A stretch of DNA of 64,000 bases from Amycolatopsis taiwanensis DSM 45107 (lineage in GTDB: Bacteria; Actinomycetota; Actinomycetes; Mycobacteriales; Pseudonocardiaceae). Position numbers and translations under genes: made by a program. The stretch lies in assembly GCF_000519205.1 (NCBI RefSeq), contig NZ_JAFB01000005.1, positions 287,724-351,723 on the forward strand, written 5' to 3'. Below the pieces are notes generated by a model. The model saw only the letters and a program-made list of their open reading frames with translations. It was not told the origin of the DNA and ran no database searches. Shown here one piece after another: positions 43,960 through 52,527 of the stretch (position 1 is the first letter of the stretch; each line of letters starts with the position of its first letter).

Positions 43960-44811
43960 TCAGTCAGGCGTGACGCCGGGCTGCGCGCCCGGCGGGGCCG
44001 GCAGGTGACAGCTGCCGCGCGCGACGGCGCGTGAGAGGTTCGCGGGGGCGATGGTCAACGTCGAGGCGGGAAGCCCGAAGACCGGGCCGTCGGCATGGCA
44101 GCCGGAGGCGGAGCCGTTCGGCAGGAACGGGAGTTCCGCCGGTACCGACAGCTCCCGCAGCGGCGAGGACGGAGCGGGGTGCGGCAGGAGGCCGCCGCGA
44201 GCTCGGGTGTGGACGGTTTCGTGCGCACCCGAGTCCGACGGCACGGTGACCGTCGACGTGTCCGATCCGCCGCCGGCGTGTGCGGTCGGCAGGCGTAGCT
44301 CCGGCGACGGGACAGACTCACGCGCCTCGGCCGGCTTGGTAGCGGGCAAGGAGGGGACCTCGACCAGCTGGCCGGCGGAACCGGCGACGATGCCCAGCAG
44401 GTTCGGCGGGGCGAGCGCGCTGCCGATCAACTGCGGAATGTCCCGGGGCTGCCCGGTGATCCGCTGGACCGATCCGAGCAGACCCTGGGCCGGGTGGAGC
44501 GCGGCATCACGAGCGACGGTATGCACGACGTCGCGAACGTCGCCGGTGATCCGCTGGTGAGCTCCGTCTCCGGCCGGCTCCGAGTGAACGCCGAGCCCCT
44601 TCACTGCGCCGGCCAGTTGAGGCAGGCCCTGCGTGAGCTGACCGGTGATCTCCGTCGTATCCGTGATCGGATCGGCGGACGCGCTCGCGTTGCCTATCGC
44701 CCACGCGATCGCGGTGCCGGCCAGCGCGCCGCCGGCCACGAGCAGTGCACGCGTGAGCCAGCGGCCGGCGCTTGCCGTTCCCCGCCGAGTGGCCACGTTC
44801 ACCCGCGTCAC
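43960..44811 (-). CDS. Secreted or membrane-anchored protein, 283 residues
   Basis: After a basic start the protein has one hydrophobic helix (ALLVAGGALAGTAIAWAIGN) with a possible cleavage near ASA-D, then amphipathic segments (ITGQLTQGLPQLAGAV), an S/P-rich middle and two Cys near the C terminus (GCHADG, GSCHLP). GTG 44811 has AGGAG 6 bases upstream. It lies upstream of the chaplin-like gene on the same strand with a 145-base gap, so they may share a transcript. No family was recognised. Confidence 0.7.
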   Translation of the reverse strand: MTRVNVATRRGTASAGRWLTRALLVAGGALAGTAIAWAIGNASASADPITDTTEITGQLTQGLPQLAGAVKGLGVHSEPAGDGAHQRITGDVRDVVHTVARDAALHPAQGLLGSVQRITGQPRDIPQLIGSALAPPNLLGIVAGSAGQLVEVPSLPATKPAEARESVPSPELRLPTAHAGGGSDTSTVTVPSDSGAHETVHTRARGGLLPHPAPSSPLRELSVPAELPFLPNGSASGCHADGPVFGLPASTLTIAPANLSRAVARGSCHLPAPPGAQPGVTPD

Positions 44812-45076
44812 GGTTCTCCTGCAGCTCGAGGGCGCGATCGTGTCTTTTGTGAGACCGAAACGTCTTCACATCGATACCGGTGCGTCTTGCGCCGACCACA
44901 CAACCAGGGCCCCTGACGAGGTCGCATCTCGAACTGGACTTGATAGCACCATCGTGTGAAAAGAGGTCCGCCCAGACCTGGTCCAGTACAGAGAGACAAA
45001 GCTCCCATACATGCGGTGATTGACTACCGACGCGAATACCCGCGCCCGAGTAGCCGACCTCGCTAGGGTGGACCAC

Positions 45077-46267
45077 GTGACGGACGGCCATAAACCCGAA
45101 TTTCTCGGCGAAGACGACCGAACCAGCGCCCTCGTACCGAAGGGGCTGCGCGTGAGCGCCGCGTTCGCCTGGCGGTTCCTTGTGGTGATCGCCGCGCTCT
45201 ACGTCATCATGTGGCTGATCGGCCGCCTGTCCGTGGTGATCGTGCCGCTGTCGATCGCCCTGCTGATCTCGGCGCTGCTCGCCCCGGCGGTGGCCCAGCT
45301 CGTCCAGCTCAAGGTGCCGCGCGGCCTGGCCACCGCGCTGGTGCTGGTCGGCGGCCTTGCGGTGCTCGGCGGGCTGCTCACCTTCGTCGTCGTCCAGTTC
45401 ACCGACGGCCTGCCGCAGCTGACGCAACAACTGCACGCGAGCCTGACCCAGATCCAGAACTGGCTGATCAACGATCTGCACCTGCGGCAGGAGCAGATCC
45501 AGCACGCCATCGACAACACGATCGGCTTCCTGCAGGACAACCAGGCCGTCATCACCTCGAACGCGCTGACCACGGCCAGCACGGTCGGTGAGTTCCTCAC
45601 CGGCTTCCTGCTCACCCTGTTCGTCACGATCTTCTTCCTGGCCGGCGGGGACCGGATCTGGAGTTTCCTGATGCTCGGCGTGCCGGGCACGGTGCGCCGC
45701 CGCATCGATGTGGCCGGGCGCCGCGGGTTCGCCTCGCTGGTCAGCTACGTCCGGGCCACCGCGGCGGTGGCCGTGGTGGACGCGGTCGGCATCGGCATCG
45801 GGTTGTGGATCGTGCGCGTGCCGCTGGTGATCCCGCTCGCCACGCTGGTGTTCCTGGCCGCGTTCGTGCCGATCATCGGTGCCGTGGTGGCCGGCGCCGT
45901 CGCGGTGCTGGTCGCGCTGGTCACCAACGGGTTCGTCACCGCGCTGATCGTGCTCGGCATCGTGGTCGCGGTGATGCAGCTGGAAAGCCACATCCTGCAG
46001 CCACTGCTGCTCGGCCGCGCGGTGAAGCTGCACCCGCTGGCGGTGGTGCTGTCGATCGCCGTCGGCGTCGTGGTCGGCAGCATCGCCGGCGCCCTGCTCG
46101 CGGTACCGTTGCTGGCCGTACTGAACGCAGGTATCCGGTCGCTGATCCACGAACGCGACCCGCATCCCGAGGACGTCGACGTGCTGCATGACATGGAAGC
46201 GGTACCCGAAGACGAGCCGAAGCGCGTGGCCGAGGAAGTCGAGGCCGAGGCCAAAGAAACCACATGA
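45077..46267 (+). CDS. AI-2E family transporter (PerM-like)
   Basis: The 396-residue protein has about eight membrane helices and an internal amphipathic stretch (LTQIQNWLINDLHLRQEQIQ). A typical ending LVALVTNGFVTALIVLGIV and GALLAVPLLAVLNAG is present. Members include exporters of autoinducer-2 and Na+/H+-type carriers; the substrate here is unknown. GTG 45077 is chosen because TAGGGT (45064-45069) ends 7 bases before it, indicating a leaderless mRNA; the frame opens at 45020. It overlaps the next gene by 4 bases. Confidence 0.87.
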   Translation: MTDGHKPEFLGEDDRTSALVPKGLRVSAAFAWRFLVVIAALYVIMWLIGRLSVVIVPLSIALLISALLAPAVAQLVQLKVPRGLATALVLVGGLAVLGGLLTFVVVQFTDGLPQLTQQLHASLTQIQNWLINDLHLRQEQIQHAIDNTIGFLQDNQAVITSNALTTASTVGEFLTGFLLTLFVTIFFLAGGDRIWSFLMLGVPGTVRRRIDVAGRRGFASLVSYVRATAAVAVVDAVGIGIGLWIVRVPLVIPLATLVFLAAFVPIIGAVVAGAVAVLVALVTNGFVTALIVLGIVVAVMQLESHILQPLLLGRAVKLHPLAVVLSIAVGVVVGSIAGALLAVPLLAVLNAGIRSLIHERDPHPEDVDVLHDMEAVPEDEPKRVAEEVEAEAKETT

Positions 46268-47415
46268 ACCGGCGGTTCGGCCCGACCGCCCGCGAGCCCG
46301 CCGCACCACTGTGGTGGGGCAGTATCGGCCTGCGCCTGCTCACCATGCTCTTCGCGGTCGGCGCGGTCCTCCTCTACCACGATCAGTACCGGCGCCCACG
46401 GCTTGCCTGGCTCGTCCTCGGCGTCATGGTGGTCTGGACTGTTTTGACCACCCTCGTCTACTCGCGCGAGGCGCTGCGCTGGCGCTGGTGGTGGTTCGTC
46501 GTCGCGGACGTCGCCGTCACCTGCGGGCTGATGCTCACCTCACCCTGGATCCTCAACCGCACCCAGCTCACCGGGGCCGACCCGTTGATCACCACGGTGT
46601 GGGTCACCGGGGTGCCGGCGGCCGCGGGCACCCGGTTCGGCGCCGGCGGCGGTGCGCTCGCGGGGGTTCTCGTCGGCGCCGCCACCGCGATCACCCGACA
46701 GCAGTTCAACGTCGACGTCGCCCGCGACTCGTTCCTGCTCATCGCAACCGGCCTGCTGATCGGGATAAGCGCCAGCACGGCCCGCAAGTCCGCGGCCGTG
46801 CTCGCCGAGGCATTGCGCACCGAGGCGGCGACGGCGGAACGGGAACGGCTGGCGCGCTCGATTCACGACAGCGTGCTGCAGGTGCTGGCCCGGGTGCGCC
46901 GGCGGGGTGCGGAACTCGGCGGCGAGGCAGCTGAGCTCGCGACGCTGGCCGGTGAACAGGAGATCGCGCTGCGCGCGCTGGTCACCTCGGAACCAACCAG
47001 CACCAGCACCGGTTGGACCGACCTGCGGGCCGCACTGCAACTCCTCTCGTCGTCTAAGGTGCAGGTCGCGACCCCGGCGGGTGAGGTCCGGTTGCCGGCG
47101 CACACCACCGCGGAGCTGGTCGCGGTGGCCCGCGAAGCACTGTCGAATGTGGACAAACATGCCGGGGATTCGGCGAAGGCGTGGGTGTTACTGGAGGATC
47201 TCGGCGACGAGGTGGTGCTGACGGTGCGGGACGACGGGCCGGGAATCGACGAGGGCCGGCTCGCCGCCGCCGAGGCGGCCGGCCATCTGGGTGTCGCGCG
47301 CTCGATGCGCGGCCGCGTGGCCGACCTGGGTGGCACCATCTCGCTGGAGACGGCACCGGGGCAGGGGACAGAATGGGAGGTTCGAGTGCCGAAACCGGAA
47401 CGGCGAGCACGATGA
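46264..47415 (+). CDS. MacS-type sensor histidine kinase
   Basis: The 383-residue kinase has about five membrane helices (residues 18-170), a short linker helix (KSAAVLAEALRTEAATAERE), the phospho-acceptor SIHDSVLQVLARV and a HATPase_c domain (REALSNVDKHAG, DDGPGIDEG). It resembles MacS-family actinobacterial sensors. Both ends overlap neighbours by 4 bases, so AI-2E transporter, kinase and regulator form one coupled operon. The signal is unknown. Confidence 0.9.
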   Translation: MNRRFGPTAREPAAPLWWGSIGLRLLTMLFAVGAVLLYHDQYRRPRLAWLVLGVMVVWTVLTTLVYSREALRWRWWWFVVADVAVTCGLMLTSPWILNRTQLTGADPLITTVWVTGVPAAAGTRFGAGGGALAGVLVGAATAITRQQFNVDVARDSFLLIATGLLIGISASTARKSAAVLAEALRTEAATAERERLARSIHDSVLQVLARVRRRGAELGGEAAELATLAGEQEIALRALVTSEPTSTSTGWTDLRAALQLLSSSKVQVATPAGEVRLPAHTTAELVAVAREALSNVDKHAGDSAKAWVLLEDLGDEVVLTVRDDGPGIDEGRLAAAEAAGHLGVARSMRGRVADLGGTISLETAPGQGTEWEVRVPKPERRAR

Positions 47416-48056
47416 TTTCCGTGATGGTCGTCGACGATCACCCGATCTGGCGCGATGGCGTGGCTCGCGACCTGGTCGAGAACGGCTTCGAGGTACGGGC
47501 CACCGCGCCCGACGCGCTGGCCGCGGTTCGCATCGCCGGCGCGGTGCGGCCGGACGTGGTGTTGATGGACCTCGTTCTCGGCGAGAGCTCCGGCGTGGAC
47601 GCGACCAGGGAGATCACCAACGCCCTGCCGGGCACCCGGGTGCTGGTGCTGTCCGCAAGTGGCGAGCACGGCGACGTGCTGGAGGCGGTCAAGGCCGGCG
47701 CCTCCGGTTACCTGGTGAAGTCGGCGTCCGTGGCGGAACTGGTGGACGCGGTGCGGCGGACCGCCGCCGGAGACCCGGTGTTCACCCCGGGGCTCGCCGG
47801 GATGGTGCTCGGCGAGTACCGGCGAATGGTGCAGTCCCCGGACGATGGCCCGGCCGTGCCGCGACTCACCGAACGGGAAACCGAGGTGCTCCGGCTGGTG
47901 GCCAAGGGGCTGACCGCACGGCAGATCGCGGAACGTCTGGTCCTCTCGCACCGGACGATCGAGAACCACGTGCAGTCCACGCTGCGCAAGCTCCAACTGC
48001 ACAACCGGGTCGAGCTGGCCCGCTATGCGATCGAGCACGGTCTCGACCAAGACTGA
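47412..48056 (+). CDS. LuxR/NarL-family response regulator
   Basis: The 214-residue protein has a receiver domain with D8-D9, phosphorylation site D53 (VVLMDLVLGESSGVD) and K in YLVKSAS, then the GerE HTH (LTERETEVLRLVAKGLTARQ). ATG 47412 overlaps the kinase stop (ATGA). It is the cognate regulator of that kinase; its targets are not visible, but the upstream transporter is a candidate. Confidence 0.93.
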   Translation: MISVMVVDDHPIWRDGVARDLVENGFEVRATAPDALAAVRIAGAVRPDVVLMDLVLGESSGVDATREITNALPGTRVLVLSASGEHGDVLEAVKAGASGYLVKSASVAELVDAVRRTAAGDPVFTPGLAGMVLGEYRRMVQSPDDGPAVPRLTERETEVLRLVAKGLTARQIAERLVLSHRTIENHVQSTLRKLQLHNRVELARYAIEHGLDQD

Positions 48057-48123
48057 TCGGGGATTCGGGGATTCGGGGATTTTCCCGGATCCGTACCGGC
48101 CCGCGCGAACCTACGCTTTCGCC

Positions 48124-48759
48124 ATGGGCGATGAGACCGAGACCAAGCCGCTCGACCCCCGGAGTTTCCGGGTTTCGGACGAGGAGCGCGAGCACGTCGT
48201 CGCGGTGCTGCAGAAGGCGATCGGCCGCGGCATGATCAACCTCGACGAATTCACCGAACGCACGGACATCGCGCTCGCCGCGCAAACCCGCGGCGACCTC
48301 AACGCCGTGCTGGCCGACATTCCCGACCTGGTGCATCCCGATGCCGGCCCCAGCGGCCGCCCTTACGCCGGACCCGACGCCCCGCGGGCCGCCGCGCGCC
48401 CGGGACAGCGGCTCGAACTGACCGCTGGATACTCCTCGATCGTCCGCAGCGGTCCGTGGGTGGTGCCGCCCGAGATAGTCGTCCGCAACAAGTACGGAGC
48501 GACGAAGCTCGACTTCACCCAGGCGCAGGTCCAGAGCCCGACGGTGCACATCGAACTGGACGCCAAATGGGGCTCGGTCGAGGTGATCATCCCCGAGCAC
48601 GCGGCGGTCGACCTCAACTCGATCACCGAAATCAAGTACGCCTCGGTCAACGACCGGACGGGCAGTGACGGCCGCGCGGGCAACCCACGGCTGGTGTTCT
48701 CCGGCCGGTTGAAGGGCGGCTCGCTGACCGTCCGCCACCCCCGCCGGTTCTTCGGCTAG
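48124..48759 (+). CDS. DUF1707 domain protein
   Basis: The 211-residue protein starts with a DUF1707 domain (RVSDEEREHVVAVLQKAIGR, GMINLDEFTERTDIALAAQT), followed by a linker and a beta-rich C-terminal domain (VHIELDAKWGSVEVIIPEHA). Unlike many relatives it has no membrane helix. TACGCT (48112-48117) ends 6 bases before the ATG, indicating a leaderless mRNA. DUF1707 modules occur in actinobacterial SHOCT-like regulators of envelope systems. Function unknown. Confidence 0.85.
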   Translation: MGDETETKPLDPRSFRVSDEEREHVVAVLQKAIGRGMINLDEFTERTDIALAAQTRGDLNAVLADIPDLVHPDAGPSGRPYAGPDAPRAAARPGQRLELTAGYSSIVRSGPWVVPPEIVVRNKYGATKLDFTQAQVQSPTVHIELDAKWGSVEVIIPEHAAVDLNSITEIKYASVNDRTGSDGRAGNPRLVFSGRLKGGSLTVRHPRRFFG

Positions 48760-48797
48760 CTCCGCCCCCACCACCGCCGGGATGTGTTCCGCACCAG

Positions 48798-48828
48798 TGG
48801 TACCAAAACGATGCCGGATCGGTACCAT
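48798..48828 (+). promoter_or_regulatory. Antitoxin promoter with paired operator half-sites
   Basis: The palindrome TGGTACCA (48798-48805) and a second GGTACC core (48821-48826) have centres 22 bp apart, two helical turns. The second overlaps the -10 box TACCAT (48823-48828), which ends 6 bases before the ATG. RHH antitoxins usually repress their own promoters through such paired palindromes. Confidence 0.55.
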
Positions 48829-48834
48829 GACAGC

Positions 48835-49104
48835 ATGGCGATGAACTTGCGGTTGGGTGCCGAGGCGGAGGCCGCCTTACGCGCCGAAGCGCAGCGCACT
48901 GGACGCTCGCAACAGGACATCCTGCGCGAGGCGATCGGGAAATATCTGGGGCTGATACCCAGCCAAGCCGGTGACACCGATCCGTTGATCACCCAAGGCA
49001 AGGTCGCACCACCGCGCGTCGCATTCCGGGACGTCCGACCACGACTCCACCTACAGCCGGGTGAGAGCAGCCTGGACTTGCTCGACCGTGACGACCGCGT
49101 CTGA
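48835..49104 (+). CDS. Ribbon-helix-helix antitoxin (VapB-type)
   Basis: The 89-residue protein has a short beta strand (MNLRLGAEAEAALR), helix A and helix B (GRSQQDILREAIGKYLGL), the RHH/CopG layout. A flexible C-terminal tail (LITQGKVAPPRVAFRDVRPR) would wrap the toxin. The stop shares its last base with the toxin start (TGATG). A leaderless promoter is present, and the frame's upstream extension is not needed. Confidence 0.85.
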   Translation: MAMNLRLGAEAEAALRAEAQRTGRSQQDILREAIGKYLGLIPSQAGDTDPLITQGKVAPPRVAFRDVRPRLHLQPGESSLDLLDRDDRV

Positions 49105-49514
49105 TGCGCATCTACCTGGACAGCAGCGCGCTGCTCAAACGAGTTATCGAGGAGCCTGAGTCCGAGGCACTACGGGTCCAACTGCGCGGCCACGTCGAGG
49201 AGAGGGCCGTGCTGCTGTCTTCCCGCTTGGCGTCGATCGAAGTCGGTCGCGCGATCCGAATGCGGTTCGATCTCGGCTATGCGGCCGCGGCGGACTTCGT
49301 CGACGATGCCATGTCCGGTGTTGCCGAGCACCCCATTGGAGACGAGGTCGTCAGCCTCGGCCAACGGCTCAACCCGAATCGGTTGCGCTCGCTCGATGCC
49401 ATTCACCTCGCGTCGGCGATGATGCTCGGCGCCGACCTGCTGATTACCTACGACCATCGGATGGCCGACGCCGGAGAGCACAACGGGTTGCGTTGCGCTG
49501 CGCCTGGCCGCTGA
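49104..49514 (+). CDS. PIN-domain toxin (VapC-type ribonuclease)
   Basis: The 136-residue protein has all four PIN acidic residues: D6 (YLDSSALLK), E46 (ASIEVGR), D98 (SLDAIHLASA) and D117 (LITYDHRM). These hold the metals for cleavage of RNA, usually tRNA in VapC toxins. It is coupled to the antitoxin by a 1-base overlap. The catalytic set is intact, so the pair looks functional. The RNA target is unknown. Confidence 0.9.
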   Translation: MRIYLDSSALLKRVIEEPESEALRVQLRGHVEERAVLLSSRLASIEVGRAIRMRFDLGYAAAADFVDDAMSGVAEHPIGDEVVSLGQRLNPNRLRSLDAIHLASAMMLGADLLITYDHRMADAGEHNGLRCAAPGR

Positions 49515-49528
49515 AGCCGGCACCCGAG

Positions 49529-51166
49529 CTAGTCCTTGCGGGACGCCAGCGACCGGGCGGTGCCGGGATCGGGCGCGGCGAGCACGGCCTGGGCAAGGGT
49601 TTCGCACTCCTCCCAGGTGACCGCGGCGAGGCTCGCGCCCACGCCGTGGATCGAGGACGCGTTCATCGACAGGCTCGTCATCCCCAGCCCGGTGAGCACG
49701 CGGGCAAGCAGTGGATCGGCGGCCGCTTCCCCGCAGACGCCCGCCGGCTTTCCGGTTGCCCGCGCGGCTTCACCGATCCACGCGATCAGCCGCAGCAGCG
49801 CGGGCTGCCACGGGTCGTTGAGCGTTGCGACCGCACCGAGCTGCCGGTCCGCCGCGAAGGTGTACTGAGCGAGATCGTTGGTGCCCACGGAAACGAAGTC
49901 GACCGCGTCGAAGATCTCCCGAGCGGCCAGCGCGGCGGCCGGGATCTCGATCATCACGCCCGCCCTGGCGATTCCGGTGGCCCGCGCCCGTTCGGCGAAC
50001 CAGGCGGCCTCCGCCGCCGTGGCCACCATGGGCGCCATGACCGACACGTCGGCACCGGAATCGGCCGCCGCACCGGCGATGGCTTCGAGCTGACGGTCCA
50101 GCACGTCGGGCCGGTCGAACGCGACTCGCAGGCCGCGCACGCCGAGCGCGGGGTTCGGCTCCGCCTCGGGCGAGAGGAAGTCGAGGGGTTTGTCGGCCCC
50201 CGCGTCGAGGGTGCGCACGATGACCGGCTTACCGGCGAACGGTGTCAGCACCGCCGTATACGCCATGCGTTGCTCGGCGACCGCCGGCTCGGCGGGAGCG
50301 TCGAGGTAGCAGAACTCGGTGCGGAACAACCCGACCCCCTCGGCGCCGGCGTCGGCCGCAGCGTGTGCGTCGCCGGGTGCGCCGACGTTGCCGAGCACCT
50401 TGACGCGGTGCCCGTCGGACGTCTTGCCGACGCCGTCCCATTCACCCGGGCCGGCCTTCGTCGACACCAGGATTCCAGCCGTGGGATCGGCTACCTCGAC
50501 CTCGCCGGTGTCGCCGTCGACGAGGAGTACCTCGGCGTCGAGGTCGAGCAGGCCACGCACGGCGACCACCGCGGGGATGCCCAGGGCGCGGGCGAGGATC
50601 GCGGTGTGGCTGGTCGGGCCGCCCTCCTCGGTGACCAGGGCGAGCACGAGGTCCGGGTTGAGACCGGCGGTGTCCGCGGGCGCGAGGTCACGGGCGACCA
50701 GCACGCTCGGCGAGAGCAGCTCGGGCACGCCGGGCGGGGAAACGCCCAGTAGCTCGGCAACGACACGGTCACGCACGTCTTCGATGTCACGCACGCGCTC
50801 GGCCATGTATCCACCAGCGGCCGCCAGGCTCTTGGCGAACCCGTTCGCGGCCTCGTAGATCGCCCGCGCGGCGGGCAGGCCCTCGGCGACCACGAGCCGC
50901 TCGGCCTCGCTGGTCAGGGCCGGGTCCGCGGCCATCGCGGCGGTGGTGATCAGGATCGTCGCCGCCTCGCCGGTCGCGGCCTCGGCGAGGGCCTCCAGGC
51001 GGGCTGCCACGGCGCCGGTCGCGGGGGCGATCCGGGCGGCCTCGGCCGATGGATCGGCCGGTTTCGGGCCATGCGCGGGTTCACCGAGCGGCTCGGCGAC
51101 CCGGACGACGGGGCCGCGCGCGCGACCAGGGCTCACTGCCACCCCAGAGAACCTCTGTGCCAACAT
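49529..51166 (-). CDS. ptsI: PTS enzyme I (PEP-protein phosphotransferase)
   Basis: The 545-residue enzyme has the phosphohistidine motif GGPTSHTAILAR (H187), the linker, and the C-terminal PEP-binding barrel (GLFRTEFCYLDA, VSVGTNDLAQYTFA, VCGEAA). It passes phosphate from PEP to HPr for sugar import. TATGGT (51179-51174) ends 7 bases before the ATG, so the mRNA is probably leaderless, and a perfect DasR-type palindrome covers the start. It is slightly shorter than E. coli enzyme I (575). The ribokinase gene lies upstream. Confidence 0.96.
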   Translation of the reverse strand: MLAQRFSGVAVSPGRARGPVVRVAEPLGEPAHGPKPADPSAEAARIAPATGAVAARLEALAEAATGEAATILITTAAMAADPALTSEAERLVVAEGLPAARAIYEAANGFAKSLAAAGGYMAERVRDIEDVRDRVVAELLGVSPPGVPELLSPSVLVARDLAPADTAGLNPDLVLALVTEEGGPTSHTAILARALGIPAVVAVRGLLDLDAEVLLVDGDTGEVEVADPTAGILVSTKAGPGEWDGVGKTSDGHRVKVLGNVGAPGDAHAAADAGAEGVGLFRTEFCYLDAPAEPAVAEQRMAYTAVLTPFAGKPVIVRTLDAGADKPLDFLSPEAEPNPALGVRGLRVAFDRPDVLDRQLEAIAGAAADSGADVSVMAPMVATAAEAAWFAERARATGIARAGVMIEIPAAALAAREIFDAVDFVSVGTNDLAQYTFAADRQLGAVATLNDPWQPALLRLIAWIGEAARATGKPAGVCGEAAADPLLARVLTGLGMTSLSMNASSIHGVGASLAAVTWEECETLAQAVLAAPDPGTARSLASRKD

Positions 51167-51178
51167 GGTCTAGACCAT
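51165..51178 (-). promoter_or_regulatory. DasR-type operator (dre) on the ptsI start
   Basis: The perfect 14-bp palindrome ATGGTCTAGACCAT contains the dre core TGGTCTAGACCA known for the GntR regulator DasR of Streptomyces and relatives. It overlaps the -10 box and the ATG of ptsI, so binding should block transcription start. Confidence 0.75.
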
Positions 51179-51226
51179 AGCCCTTCCTTGATGGCCGCGA
51201 AACACTCCTACCAGTATCAACGGCCG

Positions 51227-52099
51227 TCACCAGGCGGGCAGTTCCTCGGCCGACGGGTAAGACGGCTGCGCGCCGGGCCGGGTCACCGAGATCGCGGCGA
51301 CCCCGACCGCCCGACGGGCGGCCACTTCCAGGCCGGCGCCCGCGGCCAGAGCAGCGGCGAGCGCACCGGCGAACGCGTCCCCGGCTCCCGTGGTGTCCAC
51401 GGCCTCGACCGACGGGGCCGCAAGCTCGGTGATGCCGGATGTCGTGACCACCAGTGCGCCACCAGCCCCACGGGTGATCACCGCCGAACGCGGACCGAGA
51501 TCGAGCAGTCTGGCCGGTTCGGCGGCAGCGCCGAGCAGCCACGCCGCCTCGTGCTCGTTGACCAGCAGCACGTCGAGCGCGGCCAGCGCCCGCGCACCGA
51601 GGTCCGCCGGCGGCGAGAGGTTCAGCACGGTCCGTACCCCGGCTGCCGAAGCCACCTCGATGGCCCGTTCGACGGTGGGCAGCGGGACCTCCAGCGACGC
51701 CACCATGACCCCCACCCCGGCCAGCGCGCCCTCCACGGCGGCGGGGTCGAGCGCCTGATTCGCGCCGGGCGAGACCAGGATCGAATTCTCGCCGTCAGGA
51801 GTGACGGTGATGTAGGCGATTCCCGTGGGCCGCGTCACAGTACGCACCAACTCGGTGCGCACCCCCGCTTCACGAAGGGACGCGGAAAGCATCGTGCCGT
51901 AGGTGTCATCGCCGATCGCCGCGAGCAGCGCCACGTTCGCGCCGAGCCGGGCGGCGGCAACCGCGGTGTTGGCACCCTTGCCACCTGGGGAAACCACGGT
52001 GTCGCCACCGAGCACGGTTTCGCCAGGTCCGGGCCGCCGGTCGGTCGAGACCACCAGGTCGGCGTTGGCCGAGCCGACCACCAGAACGTCATGGGTCAT
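51227..52099 (-). CDS. rbsK: Ribokinase
   Basis: The 290-residue PfkB-family kinase has the N-terminal pattern VGSANADLVV, the sugar-binding GGKGANTAVAAARLG, and the C-terminal signature DTTGAGDAFAGALAAAL with catalytic D. It phosphorylates ribose (or deoxyribose) at O5. GGAGGAGAAGG directly precedes the ATG. It lies upstream of ptsI on the same strand, 61 bases away; ptsI has its own promoter. Confidence 0.9.
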   Translation of the reverse strand: MTHDVLVVGSANADLVVSTDRRPGPGETVLGGDTVVSPGGKGANTAVAAARLGANVALLAAIGDDTYGTMLSASLREAGVRTELVRTVTRPTGIAYITVTPDGENSILVSPGANQALDPAAVEGALAGVGVMVASLEVPLPTVERAIEVASAAGVRTVLNLSPPADLGARALAALDVLLVNEHEAAWLLGAAAEPARLLDLGPRSAVITRGAGGALVVTTSGITELAAPSVEAVDTTGAGDAFAGALAAALAAGAGLEVAARRAVGVAAISVTRPGAQPSYPSAEELPAW

Positions 52100-52527
52100 A
52101 CCTTCTCCTCCGCGAGTCCGCGCGCCACCGCGACGTGTCCGCAGTGTGCCTCCTCCGGCCGCGCCCGAGTGGACCAGACAAATACTTGGCGGAACGTGAA
52201 AGTTTTTGTAACTTCATGACGGTTGGATGCGACAATAGGGTGAGTGTCCACTACGGTTCACCCGAACGGGTTAATTTCCCGGCCGGAGCGTCCCGAGTGA
52301 GGCGTAGCGCACTCTCTAAGGCTGTCCGCCCTCCGGAGTTCCCGGCGGGAGGACATCGGGTCGCCGGTACCGATCGCGTAGCCCCCCGAGCGATCGGTAC
52401 CGGCGGCGCCCGGCAACCGCTCATCGCGTACCCGCAAGCGCCCTCCAGAACCGCGTGATCTCGCCGATTCACGAGCCGGCCGCGCGTTACGCCCGAGCCG
52501 GAGGCCGCCACCTCATAGAATGTGCCA
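52100..52527. other. Intergenic region between rbsK and TetR gene
   Basis: These 428 bases hold the rbsK promoter side, a T-rich patch near 52200, a TAGGGT near 52239 and a large hairpin at 52363-52404. An open frame of about 72 codons could start with GTG near 52243 but shows no family pattern and is not called. The rest shows nothing recognisable. Confidence 0.4.
52363..52404. other. Perfect 14-bp inverted repeat upstream of TetR gene
   Basis: GCCGGTACCGATCG pairs exactly with CGATCGGTACCGGC around the 14-base loop CGTAGCCCCCCGAG. There is no U-run, and it is about 125 bases before the TetR start, so it looks more like an operator or structured RNA than a terminator. Confidence 0.6.

Noticed and set aside
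52135..52458. 107-codon frame upstream of the TetR gene
   Set aside because: There is a TAGGGT box near an internal GTG, but the product is R/P/G-rich, has no family pattern and includes the hairpin; not called.
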